Shown here: piece after piece, positions 6,664 through 13,446 of the stretch
How positions within the stretch are numbered: the stretch's first letter is position 1
Layout: every line of letters starts with the position of its first letter
Origin: CAYVBJ01 sp964415185
GTDB lineage: Bacteria; Bacteroidota; Rhodothermia; Balneolales; Balneolaceae
DNA: 13,446 nucleotides
Assembly (NCBI GenBank): GCA_964415185.1
Contig: CAYPZI010000075.1
Location: forward strand, 1-13,446
Direction of reading: 5' to 3'
Position numbers and translations under genes: made by a program
Notes under the pieces: model-generated
Database searches by the model: none
What the model was told of the DNA's origin: nothing
What the model saw: only the letters and a program-made list of their open reading frames with translations

Positions 6664-7416
6664 ATGATTGAAATAAAAAATTTAAAGAAGAGTTTCGGAG
6701 ATTTGCTTATCTGGGAAAATGTTTCGTTCAGCATTGAAGACAGCGAAACAATTGCCATTATCGGCAGGTCAGGTTCAGGCAAATCCGTGCTGGTTAAACA
6801 TGTCAATGCCCTAATGTGCCCGGACGAAGGAGAGGTTCTGATTGAAGGAGCAAATATCCACGAGCTGCCATACATCCAGCAACGAAAAATACGCCAAAAA
6901 TTCGGGATACTGTTTCAGGGATCGGCTCTGTTTGACTCTATTAATACTTTTGAAAATATTGCATTTCCGCTTCGCTACTTTACAGACAAAAGTGAAGGTG
7001 AAATACGGGATGAAGTTGAAAGGACACTCGAACTTGTGAAAATGCCCGGAATCGGTGAAAAAGAAACATCCGAACTGTCGGGCGGAATGAAAAAAAGAGT
7101 AGGTATCGCACGGGCGATCATTTTAGAGCCCGAATATCTTATCTATGATGAACCAACATCGGGCCTTGACCCTCAAACGGCAGAAGAAATTAATGAGCTG
7201 ATCATTCACATGAGTGAACAGCTTTGTATTACTTCAATTGTAGTAACACACGACATGCACAGTGTGCTCAAAATTGCCGATAAAGTGGCATTTTTATGTG
7301 ATCAAACCCTTAGCTGGTTTGGCACGGTGGATGAAATGCGCCGCTCAGACCATAAAAAGTTGAACCAATTTGTAACTGCAAGTGAATATCAATTAAAAAC
7401 AGGTGCTGAATTTTGA
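6664..7416 (+). CDS. mlaF: MlaF-type ABC transporter ATP-binding protein
   Basis: This 250-residue ATPase powers the lipid transporter. Its motifs are Walker A GRSGSGKS (34-41), Q-loop Q85 in FGILFQGSALFDS, signature LSGGMKKR (138-145), Walker B LIYDE (159-163) followed by PTSGLDP, and the H-loop H196 in VVTHDMHS. The M in LSGGM is typical of the MlaF/Mkl group. The reading frame is open further upstream to 6607, but those 19 codons overlap mlaE and read as unrelated residues. The ATG at 6664, 5 bp after the mlaE stop, gives the normal family N-terminus MIEIKNLKKSFG. No clear Shine-Dalgarno is seen, so coupling with mlaE is likely. The stop overlaps the mlaD start. Confidence 0.95.
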   Translation: MIEIKNLKKSFGDLLIWENVSFSIEDSETIAIIGRSGSGKSVLVKHVNALMCPDEGEVLIEGANIHELPYIQQRKIRQKFGILFQGSALFDSINTFENIAFPLRYFTDKSEGEIRDEVERTLELVKMPGIGEKETSELSGGMKKRVGIARAIILEPEYLIYDEPTSGLDPQTAEEINELIIHMSEQLCITSIVVTHDMHSVLKIADKVAFLCDQTLSWFGTVDEMRRSDHKKLNQFVTASEYQLKTGAEF

Positions 7417-8342
7417 AAATTAGTAATGAAGTTAAAATAGGACTAACCGTTCTGGTTGCAACTGTAATAACCTTGATTGGATTCAGGTTTATGCGTGATG
7501 TCCCGGTTTTTTCGCAGGCAAGAATTCTCGAAACAACGTTTCAGCGTGTAGACGGGCTCACAGAGGGAAGCATCGTTTATCTGAATGGTGTTAAGGTCGG
7601 GTCCGTCAGCAGAATAGAACTAATGCCAAATGACAGCGTGAGGGTCATTATGACTATGGAAAGGCTGGAAGGTATCCCGAAAGGAACCGTTGCCCGCTTA
7701 ACGGCTTTGAGCCTGATTGAAGGCAAATCAATTGTCCTTGAAAAAGGAGATTCATCTGAAATTGTGGAACCGGGACAAAAGATAGAAGGTGTTTATATTG
7801 ACAGTATCATAGAGGTGCTTTCTGAAAAAGGTGAAGTCTTGGGAGAAGATCTTTCATCAACTTTTACAGAATTAAATGCCTTTCTGAACAGCCTGAACGA
7901 GACCATTGACGAGGGTACCAAGAAAGATTTAAACGAGACGTTTTCGAATACGGCAAGAGCGACTGAAACTTTGGCCAACCTTTTTGAAAGTAAACAGGCT
8001 GAAATTGACAAAACTATTTCTGCCGCAAGCAGGGCTATGCAGCAAATAGATACATTGACGTCCAATAACAGGGAAAAGATTGACAGCCTGATCGTTTATC
8101 TTGAAACAAATATGAAAGAAATCGAAGTGACCCGGCGAAACCTGGATCAGTCTCTTGAAAGCTTGAATGAATTACTTGAAAAGGTAAATAATGGCGATGG
8201 CACCTTCAGTAAACTGGTAAATGATGATTCATTATACAATAATACAGACAGCCTTGCTGTTGAAATGAAAAAGCTGCTGAAAGAGCTAAATGAAAATCCC
8301 CGTAAATTTCTGAAGCACATGAATATCATTGAAGTTTTTTAA
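7413..8342 (+). CDS. mlaD: MlaD-type MCE-domain lipid-binding protein
   Basis: The 309-residue protein has one N-terminal membrane anchor (about 8-25) and one MCE domain (about 38-125, with RVDGLTEGSIVYLNGVKVGS). A long charged helical region (about 140-260) likely forms coiled coil, and the tail (about 261-309, NGDGTFSKLVND to ENPRKFLKHM) is the one usual in Bacteroidota MCE proteins. MCE rings carry lipids across the periplasm from the MlaE/MlaF complex. The start is TTG (7413-7415): it overlaps the mlaF stop (TTGA), lies 7 bp after an aggtg Shine-Dalgarno-like motif, and yields the usual MKISNEVKIG opening. The nearby ATG at 7426 is out of frame. It probably forms a tunnel with its helices instead of needing several MCE domains. 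Confidence 0.93.
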   Translation: MKISNEVKIGLTVLVATVITLIGFRFMRDVPVFSQARILETTFQRVDGLTEGSIVYLNGVKVGSVSRIELMPNDSVRVIMTMERLEGIPKGTVARLTALSLIEGKSIVLEKGDSSEIVEPGQKIEGVYIDSIIEVLSEKGEVLGEDLSSTFTELNAFLNSLNETIDEGTKKDLNETFSNTARATETLANLFESKQAEIDKTISAASRAMQQIDTLTSNNREKIDSLIVYLETNMKEIEVTRRNLDQSLESLNELLEKVNNGDGTFSKLVNDDSLYNNTDSLAVEMKKLLKELNENPRKFLKHMNIIEVF

Positions 8343-8354
8343 CCCACATAACAT

Positions 8355-8376
8355 GTGATGCCGCGGGGCATTTCAT
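8355..8376 (+). terminator. Weak hairpin after mlaD
   Basis: atgcc (8358-8362) and ggcat (8367-8371) form a GC-rich 5-bp stem with a four-base loop, 15 bp after the mlaD stop and upstream of the next promoter. The following bases (ttcatatc) are only weakly U-rich. It may help to separate the mla operon from ppiD. Confidence 0.3.
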
Positions 8377-8432
8377 ATCAGGCTGGAAACAAAAATATTT
8401 GAATTTTGGTGCAATTGTAAAGCCGGGATTCA

Positions 8433-8463
8433 TTGCTCTTAGCTTAAGGTTCTTGTATATTTG
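8433..8463 (+). promoter_or_regulatory. Bacteroidota-type promoter for the ppiD-like gene
   Basis: TTG (8433-8435) is followed after 20 bases by TATATTTG (8456-8463), an exact match to the Bacteroidota TAnnTTTG -7 box with a -33 TTG at normal spacing. Transcription would begin near 8470, giving a leader of about 55 bases. It is the best promoter in the window and shows that the gene is not simply the end of the mla operon. Confidence 0.6.
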
Positions 8464-8512
8464 AAAGCTTTGAACCAAGTTTTTAACAGGATAATTTTAA
8501 TCATTTTTATTT

Positions 8513-8517
8513 AGAGG
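8513..8517 (+). promoter_or_regulatory. Ribosome binding site of the ppiD-like gene
   Basis: AGAGG lies 7 bases before the ATG at 8525, which favours this start over the in-frame ATG codons at 8534 and 8543. It is one of the few clear Shine-Dalgarno sequences in the window. Confidence 0.55.
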
Positions 8518-8524
8518 ATTTGTA

Positions 8525-10306
8525 ATGGGTGTAATGGAAAAAATGAGAAGCAGTACCACAACTATTTTGTGGATTCTGATTGTCTCATTCGGTTTGTTGT
8601 GGGTTTTGGCCGATACACAAGTTTTTGATGCGTTGGGCGCAGGGCCAAGATCCATGGGACAGGTAAACGGAGAGCCGATCACTTTTGAAGAGTATAACAA
8701 CCGGGTAAGTTCATACATCGACCAGTTTAACCGCCAGTCAGGGCAGACAATGACCCCGGAAATAAGGGCCAGTTATGAAGAACAGGCCTGGGAAGATTTG
8801 ATAGCTGCCAAATTGCTGCAACAGAAAATGGAGGAACTTGGCATTACCGTTACGGATAACGAGCTTGTTGAAATGATTACCGGTGAAAATCCGGATCCTT
8901 TTATCAGGCAGCAATTTCAGGATGAAGAGGGTAATATCGACCGCATTGCATTGCGCGCTGCCATTGAAGCTCCTGAAAATACAGAGGTTTGGATGATGAT
9001 CGAACGACAGCTCCGGGAAAGCAGGCGCCAGCAAAAACTGTCAAATTATATCATGTCGGGCCTGAAAGTTAGTGACCAGGCAGTTGAGAGAGAGTATATC
9101 AGAAACAATACATTTGCCGATGTTGAATTTATCCGCTTTCCCTACGCCGATATACGCAACTCTGAAATTGAATTGACTGATGCAGAACTAAGAAGCTATT
9201 ATCGCAATAACCAGGAGCGTTATGAAAGAAATAAATCCTGGCGTTTCAGGTATGTTTCGTGGGAAATCATCCCGACAGCCGAAGATACAACAAAAATATT
9301 TGAAGAAGTGCGGGCTCTGAGAGATCAATTTGCCGAGGCGGACGATGATTCGGCTTTTGTATCGCAATACGATTCGGTTGTGCCGTTCAGAAATACCTAT
9401 GTTGCCAAAGATGAGATCCGCGAGGAGTTCAGCCCCGTCCTTGAACTTGACGAAGGCGAAGTATCGGATGTAGTGGAGATTGACGGCAACCCGCATCTCT
9501 TTAAAAATATTGACGAACGCAACGAAGAAATAAAATTTGCCGTGCTTGCTATGGAAGTTGTGCCGGACCCTGTCGCTACCATTGACAAGATGGCGCGCGA
9601 AGCTGACGATTTCAGTTTCTTTGCTTCTGAAGAAGGGTTTGAAGCTGAAGCGGAACGAACAGGTAAAACCATCCGGGAGGCATTTGCTACAGAAGATAAT
9701 CCATTTATCCCGGGTATCGGGCAAAGCAGGCAGCTTCTTCGCACATTGGAAAATCTTGGCGGAAATGGAATTTCAGATCCGATTGAGCTGGGTGACAGGT
9801 TTGTGGTGGTGCAGCTTGCCGAAACAATTCCGGAGGGGGTAAGGCCATTTGAAGAAGTACGGACGCAGGTTGAAAACAGGGTGCGTATTGAAAAACGAAA
9901 AGAACTTGTTCTGCAACAAGTAAATGAATATCTCTCAACAGCAAACTCTCTTGAAGAGCTTGCCGAAGCTTCAGGGAAAGAGGTTTCGGAAGCAAACAAC
10001 CTTCGGATGAGTGCTTCGGTATTGACGGGTGGAGGACGCGAACCAAAAGTGATCGGTACCATTTTCGGTATGCAAACCAACCAACTTTCAGGCCCGGTTG
10101 AAGGTGAAAATGCGATATTTGTGGTTCGTAAAAACAGCGAAACGAAAGCGGATCTCAGCCAGTTGAACCAATCCAGGAAAGAAGAGATACGAAGAAACCT
10201 CGAGCAGCAGCGTTTTATGGCCTTTAACCAAGTCTGGCTGGAGGAGTTGAAAGAGACTGCCAATATAAAAGATTACAGAAACCAGGTTCTGTATGGCAAC
10301 AGGTAA
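8525..10306 (+). CDS. ppiD: PpiD/SurA-like periplasmic chaperone (peptidylprolyl isomerase family)
   Basis: This 593-residue protein has a short cytoplasmic start (MGVMEKMRSSTT), one membrane anchor (about 12-29) and a SurA-N-like helical chaperone domain (about 43-190, opening GQVNGEPITFEEYNNRV). Two regions at about 235-340 and 355-460 resemble parvulin-type folds. A helical C-terminal part follows. PpiD-type proteins sit on the inner membrane and help proteins leaving the Sec channel to fold. Parvulins normally have a conserved A-x-H-I-L strand with an active-site His; here the matching place reads FRYVSWEII, so isomerase activity may be lost and a holding role retained. It has its own promoter and ribosome site. 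It is shorter than many Bacteroidota PpiD proteins (often near 700 residues, from memory). Confidence 0.87.
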   Translation: MGVMEKMRSSTTTILWILIVSFGLLWVLADTQVFDALGAGPRSMGQVNGEPITFEEYNNRVSSYIDQFNRQSGQTMTPEIRASYEEQAWEDLIAAKLLQQKMEELGITVTDNELVEMITGENPDPFIRQQFQDEEGNIDRIALRAAIEAPENTEVWMMIERQLRESRRQQKLSNYIMSGLKVSDQAVEREYIRNNTFADVEFIRFPYADIRNSEIELTDAELRSYYRNNQERYERNKSWRFRYVSWEIIPTAEDTTKIFEEVRALRDQFAEADDDSAFVSQYDSVVPFRNTYVAKDEIREEFSPVLELDEGEVSDVVEIDGNPHLFKNIDERNEEIKFAVLAMEVVPDPVATIDKMAREADDFSFFASEEGFEAEAERTGKTIREAFATEDNPFIPGIGQSRQLLRTLENLGGNGISDPIELGDRFVVVQLAETIPEGVRPFEEVRTQVENRVRIEKRKELVLQQVNEYLSTANSLEELAEASGKEVSEANNLRMSASVLTGGGREPKVIGTIFGMQTNQLSGPVEGENAIFVVRKNSETKADLSQLNQSRKEEIRRNLEQQRFMAFNQVWLEELKETANIKDYRNQVLYGNR

Positions 10307-10316
10307 CCATTACCTG
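10300..10316 (+). terminator. Hairpin over the ppiD-like stop codon
   Basis: caggta (10300-10305) and tacctg (10311-10316) form a perfect 6-bp stem with a 5-base loop that includes part of the TAA stop. No U-tract follows, so termination is doubtful; it could instead protect the mRNA 3' end. Confidence 0.28.
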
Positions 10317-10337
10317 CAATAAAGTTTGTTGGTGGAT

Positions 10338-10502
10338 AATTTCAGAACTCCTGACTCCATTTAAAAATAATAAGTGGTTAGACAAAGATTTCACCGTAAA
10401 ATTGAAAGTCGATTTTTGTCAGTTGTTTGTTGTCTGTTGTCAATCTCTTTACGTTGTCCACGATAACAACGAACCACAAACAACACACAATGGACCAATC
10501 AG
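10338..10502. repeat. Dispersed intergenic repeat, copy 2
   Basis: This is the second copy of the element at 222-361, in the same orientation. It fills most of the 235-bp gap between the convergent ppiD-like and hydroxylase genes. It opens with gaactcctgactcc and keeps the cgtaaaa, aagtc and atttttgt blocks. The right end has the same aacaacgaaccacaaaca core (10465-10482) and a final caatcag. Two 19-base arms (10422-10440 and 10466-10484) pair at 16 of 19 positions around a 25-base loop. This copy is longer than copy 1 in its gttgt-rich middle. The hairpin might act as a two-way transcription barrier. The rest of the gap shows no gene. Confidence 0.7.
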
Positions 10503-10541
10503 ATGCAACCACAAAACCACAGCATGAACTTTTACGGTAAG

Positions 10542-11399
10542 TCAGGATTTTTGAGAATACTCTTTATCAGATGACTCTTGAGAAGGTTTTCGGTATGGCT
10601 GAAACGGTATTTTGAGAAGATTATTCAAACGGTCATTTTCTTCGGGATCCATGTGTGTATCAATTCCATACCGCAGTTTTTTTGTATCCTCAACACTTGC
10701 AAAGGTACCGAATATGCGGTCCCATATTGAAAATATATTCCCGTAATTTGTGTCTGTGAGCGGCAGTTTATAGTGATGGTGTACCTTATGCATCAGCGGG
10801 GTGACTAAAATATAAGAGAGTAACCTGTCCAGTTTTACCGGCATGCGGATATTGGCATGTGTGATATGCGCAAACAGAACCGATAGGCTTTGATAAAGCA
10901 TGACAATCCCGATGGACGCACCGGTTAACAATACGGCAAGTATTGTAAAAAGTATTCTGATGACCGTTTCACCCGGATGATGCCTCAGGCCTGTAGTAAC
11001 ATCTACATTTGTGTCGGAGTGATGAATAAGGTGAAACTTCCACATCCATTTCACCTGGTGCTCTGTCCAGTGGGCCGTGTAGGCTCCTATCAAATCAAGC
11101 AGCATCACACCTGCCACTACCTTCGCCCAAAGGGGCAGTTCAACTATATGCAACAACCCCCAGTCATTGCCTGAGGTAATGACGGAAGCCATATATAGAA
11201 CACCCGCAAATGCAAACCCGATCGCTGCCGTAAAGAAATTGAAGAGAAGATTCAGGCCTGCGTGTCTTACTTTTCGATATTGAAACTCGAATAAAGGAAT
11301 GATTCCTTCTGCAATCCAGAATACAAATATGCCGCCGATCAGAATCAGTGCCCTGTAAAAAGTTGGAATATCACTGAAAAATTCCAGAAGACTTTCCAT
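10542..11399 (-). CDS. Sterol desaturase / fatty acid hydroxylase family protein
   Basis: This 285-residue membrane protein has about five hydrophobic segments and the eight-histidine pattern of membrane di-iron hydroxylases: H110-x3-H114 (HWTEH), H123-x2-HH (HLIHH, 123-127), RHHPGE (139-144), H178/H181 (AHITH) and H204-x2-HHH (HKVHHH, 204-209). The family stretch NYGNIFSIWDRIFGTF (218-233) follows. Relatives hydroxylate or desaturate lipids, sterols, carotenoids or alkylglycerols with O2; the substrate cannot be read here. It starts 12 bp after the ribE stop, so it is co-transcribed with the riboflavin genes. No Shine-Dalgarno is seen. Its C-terminus faces the convergent repeat region. Family firm, substrate unknown. 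Confidence 0.9.
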   Translation of the reverse strand: MESLLEFFSDIPTFYRALILIGGIFVFWIAEGIIPLFEFQYRKVRHAGLNLLFNFFTAAIGFAFAGVLYMASVITSGNDWGLLHIVELPLWAKVVAGVMLLDLIGAYTAHWTEHQVKWMWKFHLIHHSDTNVDVTTGLRHHPGETVIRILFTILAVLLTGASIGIVMLYQSLSVLFAHITHANIRMPVKLDRLLSYILVTPLMHKVHHHYKLPLTDTNYGNIFSIWDRIFGTFASVEDTKKLRYGIDTHMDPEENDRLNNLLKIPFQPYRKPSQESSDKEYSQKS

Positions 11400-11411
11400 A
11401 GGAGACAGCGA

Positions 11412-12029
11412 TTAGTTTTGAATGATAAGCTTCTCTTTTTGGAAATGTTTGTCCATATAACGGACGATATATTTTCCGAATATATCGAATTCGAGATTCA
11501 CCTGGTCGCCTTCTTTTTTAAATCCAAGGCCGGTGTGTTCCCATGTGTAGGGTATAATGGCCACGGTGAATTCGCTCTCTTCTTCTCTCGCAACGGTAAG
11601 GCTGATACCGTCAACGGCGATACTGCCTCTGCCTACAATATATGATGAGTAGGTTTCGAGAAACCGGATGGTTATGAGGCGGTCGTTTTCTTTGGTTATA
11701 ATTGACGAGATGGTTCCTACGGTATCTACGTGTCCCTGTACAATGTGACCTTCAATAGCCTTGTCGATGGTTAAAGACCTTTCAAGATTTACACGGCTGC
11801 CGGGTTCCAGGTTCCCAAGTGTTGTTTTTCGAAGTGTTTCCTCTACGCATTCAACCTTGAATGTGTTTTTATCATTGTCGACTACGGTGAGGCAAACGCC
11901 GTCCACCGCAATACTTTCATCGATATGTGTTTCGCCCGCAAATGAACATTCTACGGTTAACTCACGTCCACCATTCAGTTCTTTGCTTCCACTTATTTTA
12001 CCTGTTTCTGATACAATTCCCGTAAACAT
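11412..12029 (-). CDS. ribE: Riboflavin synthase, alpha subunit
   Basis: This enzyme converts two molecules of 6,7-dimethyl-8-ribityllumazine into riboflavin plus a pyrimidinedione. The 205 residues are two repeated lumazine-binding barrels (about 1-97 and 98-190). The first has MFTGIVSETG, ESIAVDGVCLTVV (38-50) and GHIVQGHVDTVG (94-105); the second repeats GSIAVDGISLTVA (135-147). A C-terminal helix (about 186-205) is expected to drive trimer formation. Length and motifs are normal. It lies 28 bp after ribD and 12 bp before the hydroxylase gene on the minus strand. The lumazine synthase (ribH) and ribA/B genes needed for the pathway are not in the window. Confidence 0.97.
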   Translation of the reverse strand: MFTGIVSETGKISGSKELNGGRELTVECSFAGETHIDESIAVDGVCLTVVDNDKNTFKVECVEETLRKTTLGNLEPGSRVNLERSLTIDKAIEGHIVQGHVDTVGTISSIITKENDRLITIRFLETYSSYIVGRGSIAVDGISLTVAREEESEFTVAIIPYTWEHTGLGFKKEGDQVNLEFDIFGKYIVRYMDKHFQKEKLIIQN

Positions 12030-12057
12030 AGTTTTTATAATTTTGTATTTAATGTCA

Positions 12058-13191
12058 TCAAAACTCGGCTGTAATCAAAATATCTTCTCCTGCCTGCTTC
12101 CATCCATAATCTCTGAATGTAACAATTTCTTCCATACGGTTAATTCCAAGCCCGATGATAGATTTTGTACCGCCGCCGAGAAGCTTGGGCGAAATAAACA
12201 TAAGCAGTCTGTCAACAAGCCCGGCTTTTATAAAAGCTGAGGAAAGCGACTGTCCGCCTTCAACAAGAACCGAAGTGATACCCGCATCACCCAATTTTAA
12301 AAGAGCTTGCCTGAGATCAGTATGTCCTCTGTGTTTGTCAACCACGATGGTTTCTCCGCGAAAATAATTTGATTGCAATATTTTTAACATCGGATCGGCC
12401 GTAGCTGCTGCCTTATCTGCATTGTGTGTAATAACAATCGTTTTTTGCTCATTTTCATCAGATAAGATATTCAACTCTCTTGGCAGTTCAAAAGGGCCGT
12501 CGATCACAATTCTCCTCGGATTGCGTCCTTCTACAAGCCGAACCGTAAGTTTCGGATTGTCAAGCCTGGCCGTGTTCCGTCCAATCATTACACCGTCGTA
12601 AATTGAACGCCATTTATGAACCAGCTCACGCGACTCGATCCCCGATATCCACTTTGAATCGCCATTGGGTGCTGCGATGTAACCGTCAGCCGTTTGCGCA
12701 ATTTTCAATGTTACAAAAGGGCGTCCGAATTCAACGTAGTGGAGCCAGAACTCATTTAATTCACGTGCTTCATTTTCAAGAAGGCCGGTAAAGACTCTGA
12801 TGCCGCTTTTTTTTAACCGCTCAATGCCTTTTCCGCTTACTTTTTCTGTTGGATCTTTCATGGCCACATAAACCGAGTCAAGCGGCAGTTTTGCGAGCAT
12901 ATCGGCACATGGCGGTGTTTTACCGTGATGAGAGCACGGCTCGAGGGTCACGTACACGTTAGCACCTTCCAGGTTGTTTTTGTCTGTCACTGAACGTACC
13001 GCCTGAACTTCGGCATGTGGCTGGCCAAAACGCTCATGATAGCCTTCCCCGATTACGTCATTGTTTTTGTCCACAATTACACAACCCACCAGGGGATTTG
13101 GCGATACATATCCGCGGCCAAGCTCGGCAAGGCTCAATGCCCTCTGCATCCAGATTCTGTCTTTGTTCGTAAATTGCTTGCCTTGCCTCAT
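12058..13191 (-). CDS. ribD: Bifunctional riboflavin biosynthesis deaminase/reductase
   Basis: This protein carries out two successive steps: deamination of the diaminopyrimidine ribosyl phosphate and NADPH reduction of its ribosyl chain. The 377 residues hold an N-terminal zinc deaminase domain (about 10-150) with SPNPLVGCVIV, HAE (H59, E61) and PCSHHGKTPPC (C86, C95) as zinc ligands and active site. The C-terminal reductase domain (about 156-377) has TADGYIA, SKWISG, GVMIGRNTARLDNP (200-213), VLVEGG and FISPKLLGGG. Both domains look complete. It is the first gene of the ribD-ribE-hydroxylase operon. No Shine-Dalgarno is apparent, and no FMN riboswitch was recognised in the 255 bp upstream that is visible. 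Confidence 0.97.
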   Translation of the reverse strand: MRQGKQFTNKDRIWMQRALSLAELGRGYVSPNPLVGCVIVDKNNDVIGEGYHERFGQPHAEVQAVRSVTDKNNLEGANVYVTLEPCSHHGKTPPCADMLAKLPLDSVYVAMKDPTEKVSGKGIERLKKSGIRVFTGLLENEARELNEFWLHYVEFGRPFVTLKIAQTADGYIAAPNGDSKWISGIESRELVHKWRSIYDGVMIGRNTARLDNPKLTVRLVEGRNPRRIVIDGPFELPRELNILSDENEQKTIVITHNADKAAATADPMLKILQSNYFRGETIVVDKHRGHTDLRQALLKLGDAGITSVLVEGGQSLSSAFIKAGLVDRLLMFISPKLLGGGTKSIIGLGINRMEEIVTFRDYGWKQAGEDILITAEF

Positions 13192-13391
13192 AAAGCTTTG
13201 GAAAATTTAAAATGCAGCAACAGTTTTTAATTCTGCAACGTATTAAAATAAAGGGAAGTGAGTTGATAAAAAGTTCAAATTTTGCTCAAAATTGACCATC
13301 GAAAACTATAGTTGTCCAAAACGTTATAAAATCTAATAAAAATTATTGCTCATGTTATTATCAATGTAGATTATCATAAATTTCAAAATCC

Positions 13392-13411
13392 AACCCCTCT
13401 CGGGGTTTTTT
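13392..13411. terminator. Intrinsic terminator-like hairpin upstream of ribD
   Basis: aacccc (13392-13397) pairs with ggggtt (13402-13407) around tctc, and six T bases (13406-13411) follow on the plus strand. Read on the minus strand, the loop is GAGA, a stable GNRA tetraloop, followed by TTGGATTTT. No plus-strand gene precedes it, so it most likely ends a minus-strand gene lying to the right of the window, or works in both directions. The rest of 13192-13446 is AT-rich with no gene or clear promoter that I can support. Confidence 0.6.
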
Positions 13412-13446
13412 GCAATCAGATTTCTTAGTCAGTCAACTGATTAATC

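Noticed and set aside
9188..9724. Second antisense frame (178 codons) opposite the ppiD-like gene
   Set aside because: Composition shows no domain, and the frame lies fully inside the sense gene.
9397..10263. Long antisense open frame (288 codons) opposite the ppiD-like gene
   Set aside because: The product is very rich in Ser and Arg with no domain, as expected from the complement of a real gene with biased codons. The sense strand encodes a clear family.
10490..10540. 16-codon ATG frame at the end of repeat copy 2
   Set aside because: Too short, no ribosome site, and not preserved in the other repeat copy.
13192..13446. FMN riboswitch upstream of ribD
   Set aside because: I looked for the conserved multi-helix core with its GC-rich blocks; this stretch is AT-rich apart from the single terminator-like hairpin.

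Overview
The window looks like chromosomal DNA from the Bacteroidota/Rhodothermota/Balneolota side of the bacterial tree. My best guess is a Balneolaceae-like marine or halophilic bacterium. The reasons are a PorQ-type type IX secretion protein, a streamlined MlaE-MlaF-MlaD lipid transporter of Bacteroidota type, a divergent PpiD-like chaperone, a TTG-N20-TATATTTG promoter of the Bacteroidota form, several genes without a Shine-Dalgarno sequence, and moderate GC with AT-rich intergenic DNA. Taxonomy is inferred from protein style only.

Layout. (1) 1-625 carries no intact gene. It holds palindromic elements, one copy of a dispersed repeat, and a 3' gene remnant whose stop codon overlaps, tail to tail, the stop of an ECF sigma factor gene (626-1201, minus). 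(2) 1396-5811, minus strand, is a tight five-gene operon read from right to left: porQ (TTG start), aroC, a small TPR protein, a secreted LysM/double-psi-barrel protein and a CPBP membrane protease. Its gaps are 5 bp, -11, -11 and -1 bp. It mixes cell-envelope genes with the last step of the shikimate pathway. (3) 5921-8342, plus strand, is a compact mlaE-mlaF-mlaD operon for an ABC-type phospholipid transporter; mlaD starts with TTG inside the mlaF stop. (4) 8525-10306, plus strand, is a separately promoted ppiD-like periplasmic chaperone gene. (5) 10307-10541 is a convergent intergenic region with the second copy of the dispersed repeat. (6) 10542-13191, minus strand, is a ribD-ribE-sterol desaturase-family operon: two riboflavin enzymes followed by a membrane di-iron hydroxylase. 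(7) 13192-13446 is AT-rich upstream DNA with a GC-rich hairpin.

Together the genes are mostly conserved core functions: envelope biogenesis (PorQ, LysM/DPBB, Mla, PpiD, CPBP protease), aromatic amino acid precursor synthesis, riboflavin synthesis and one stress-type sigma factor. I did not find a clear new defence, mobile or biosynthetic system. The least explained parts are the repeat family present twice about 10 kb apart, the gene remnant beside the first copy, the structured first 62 bases, the hydroxylase attached to the riboflavin operon, and the LysM/DPBB protein with a changed active-site position.
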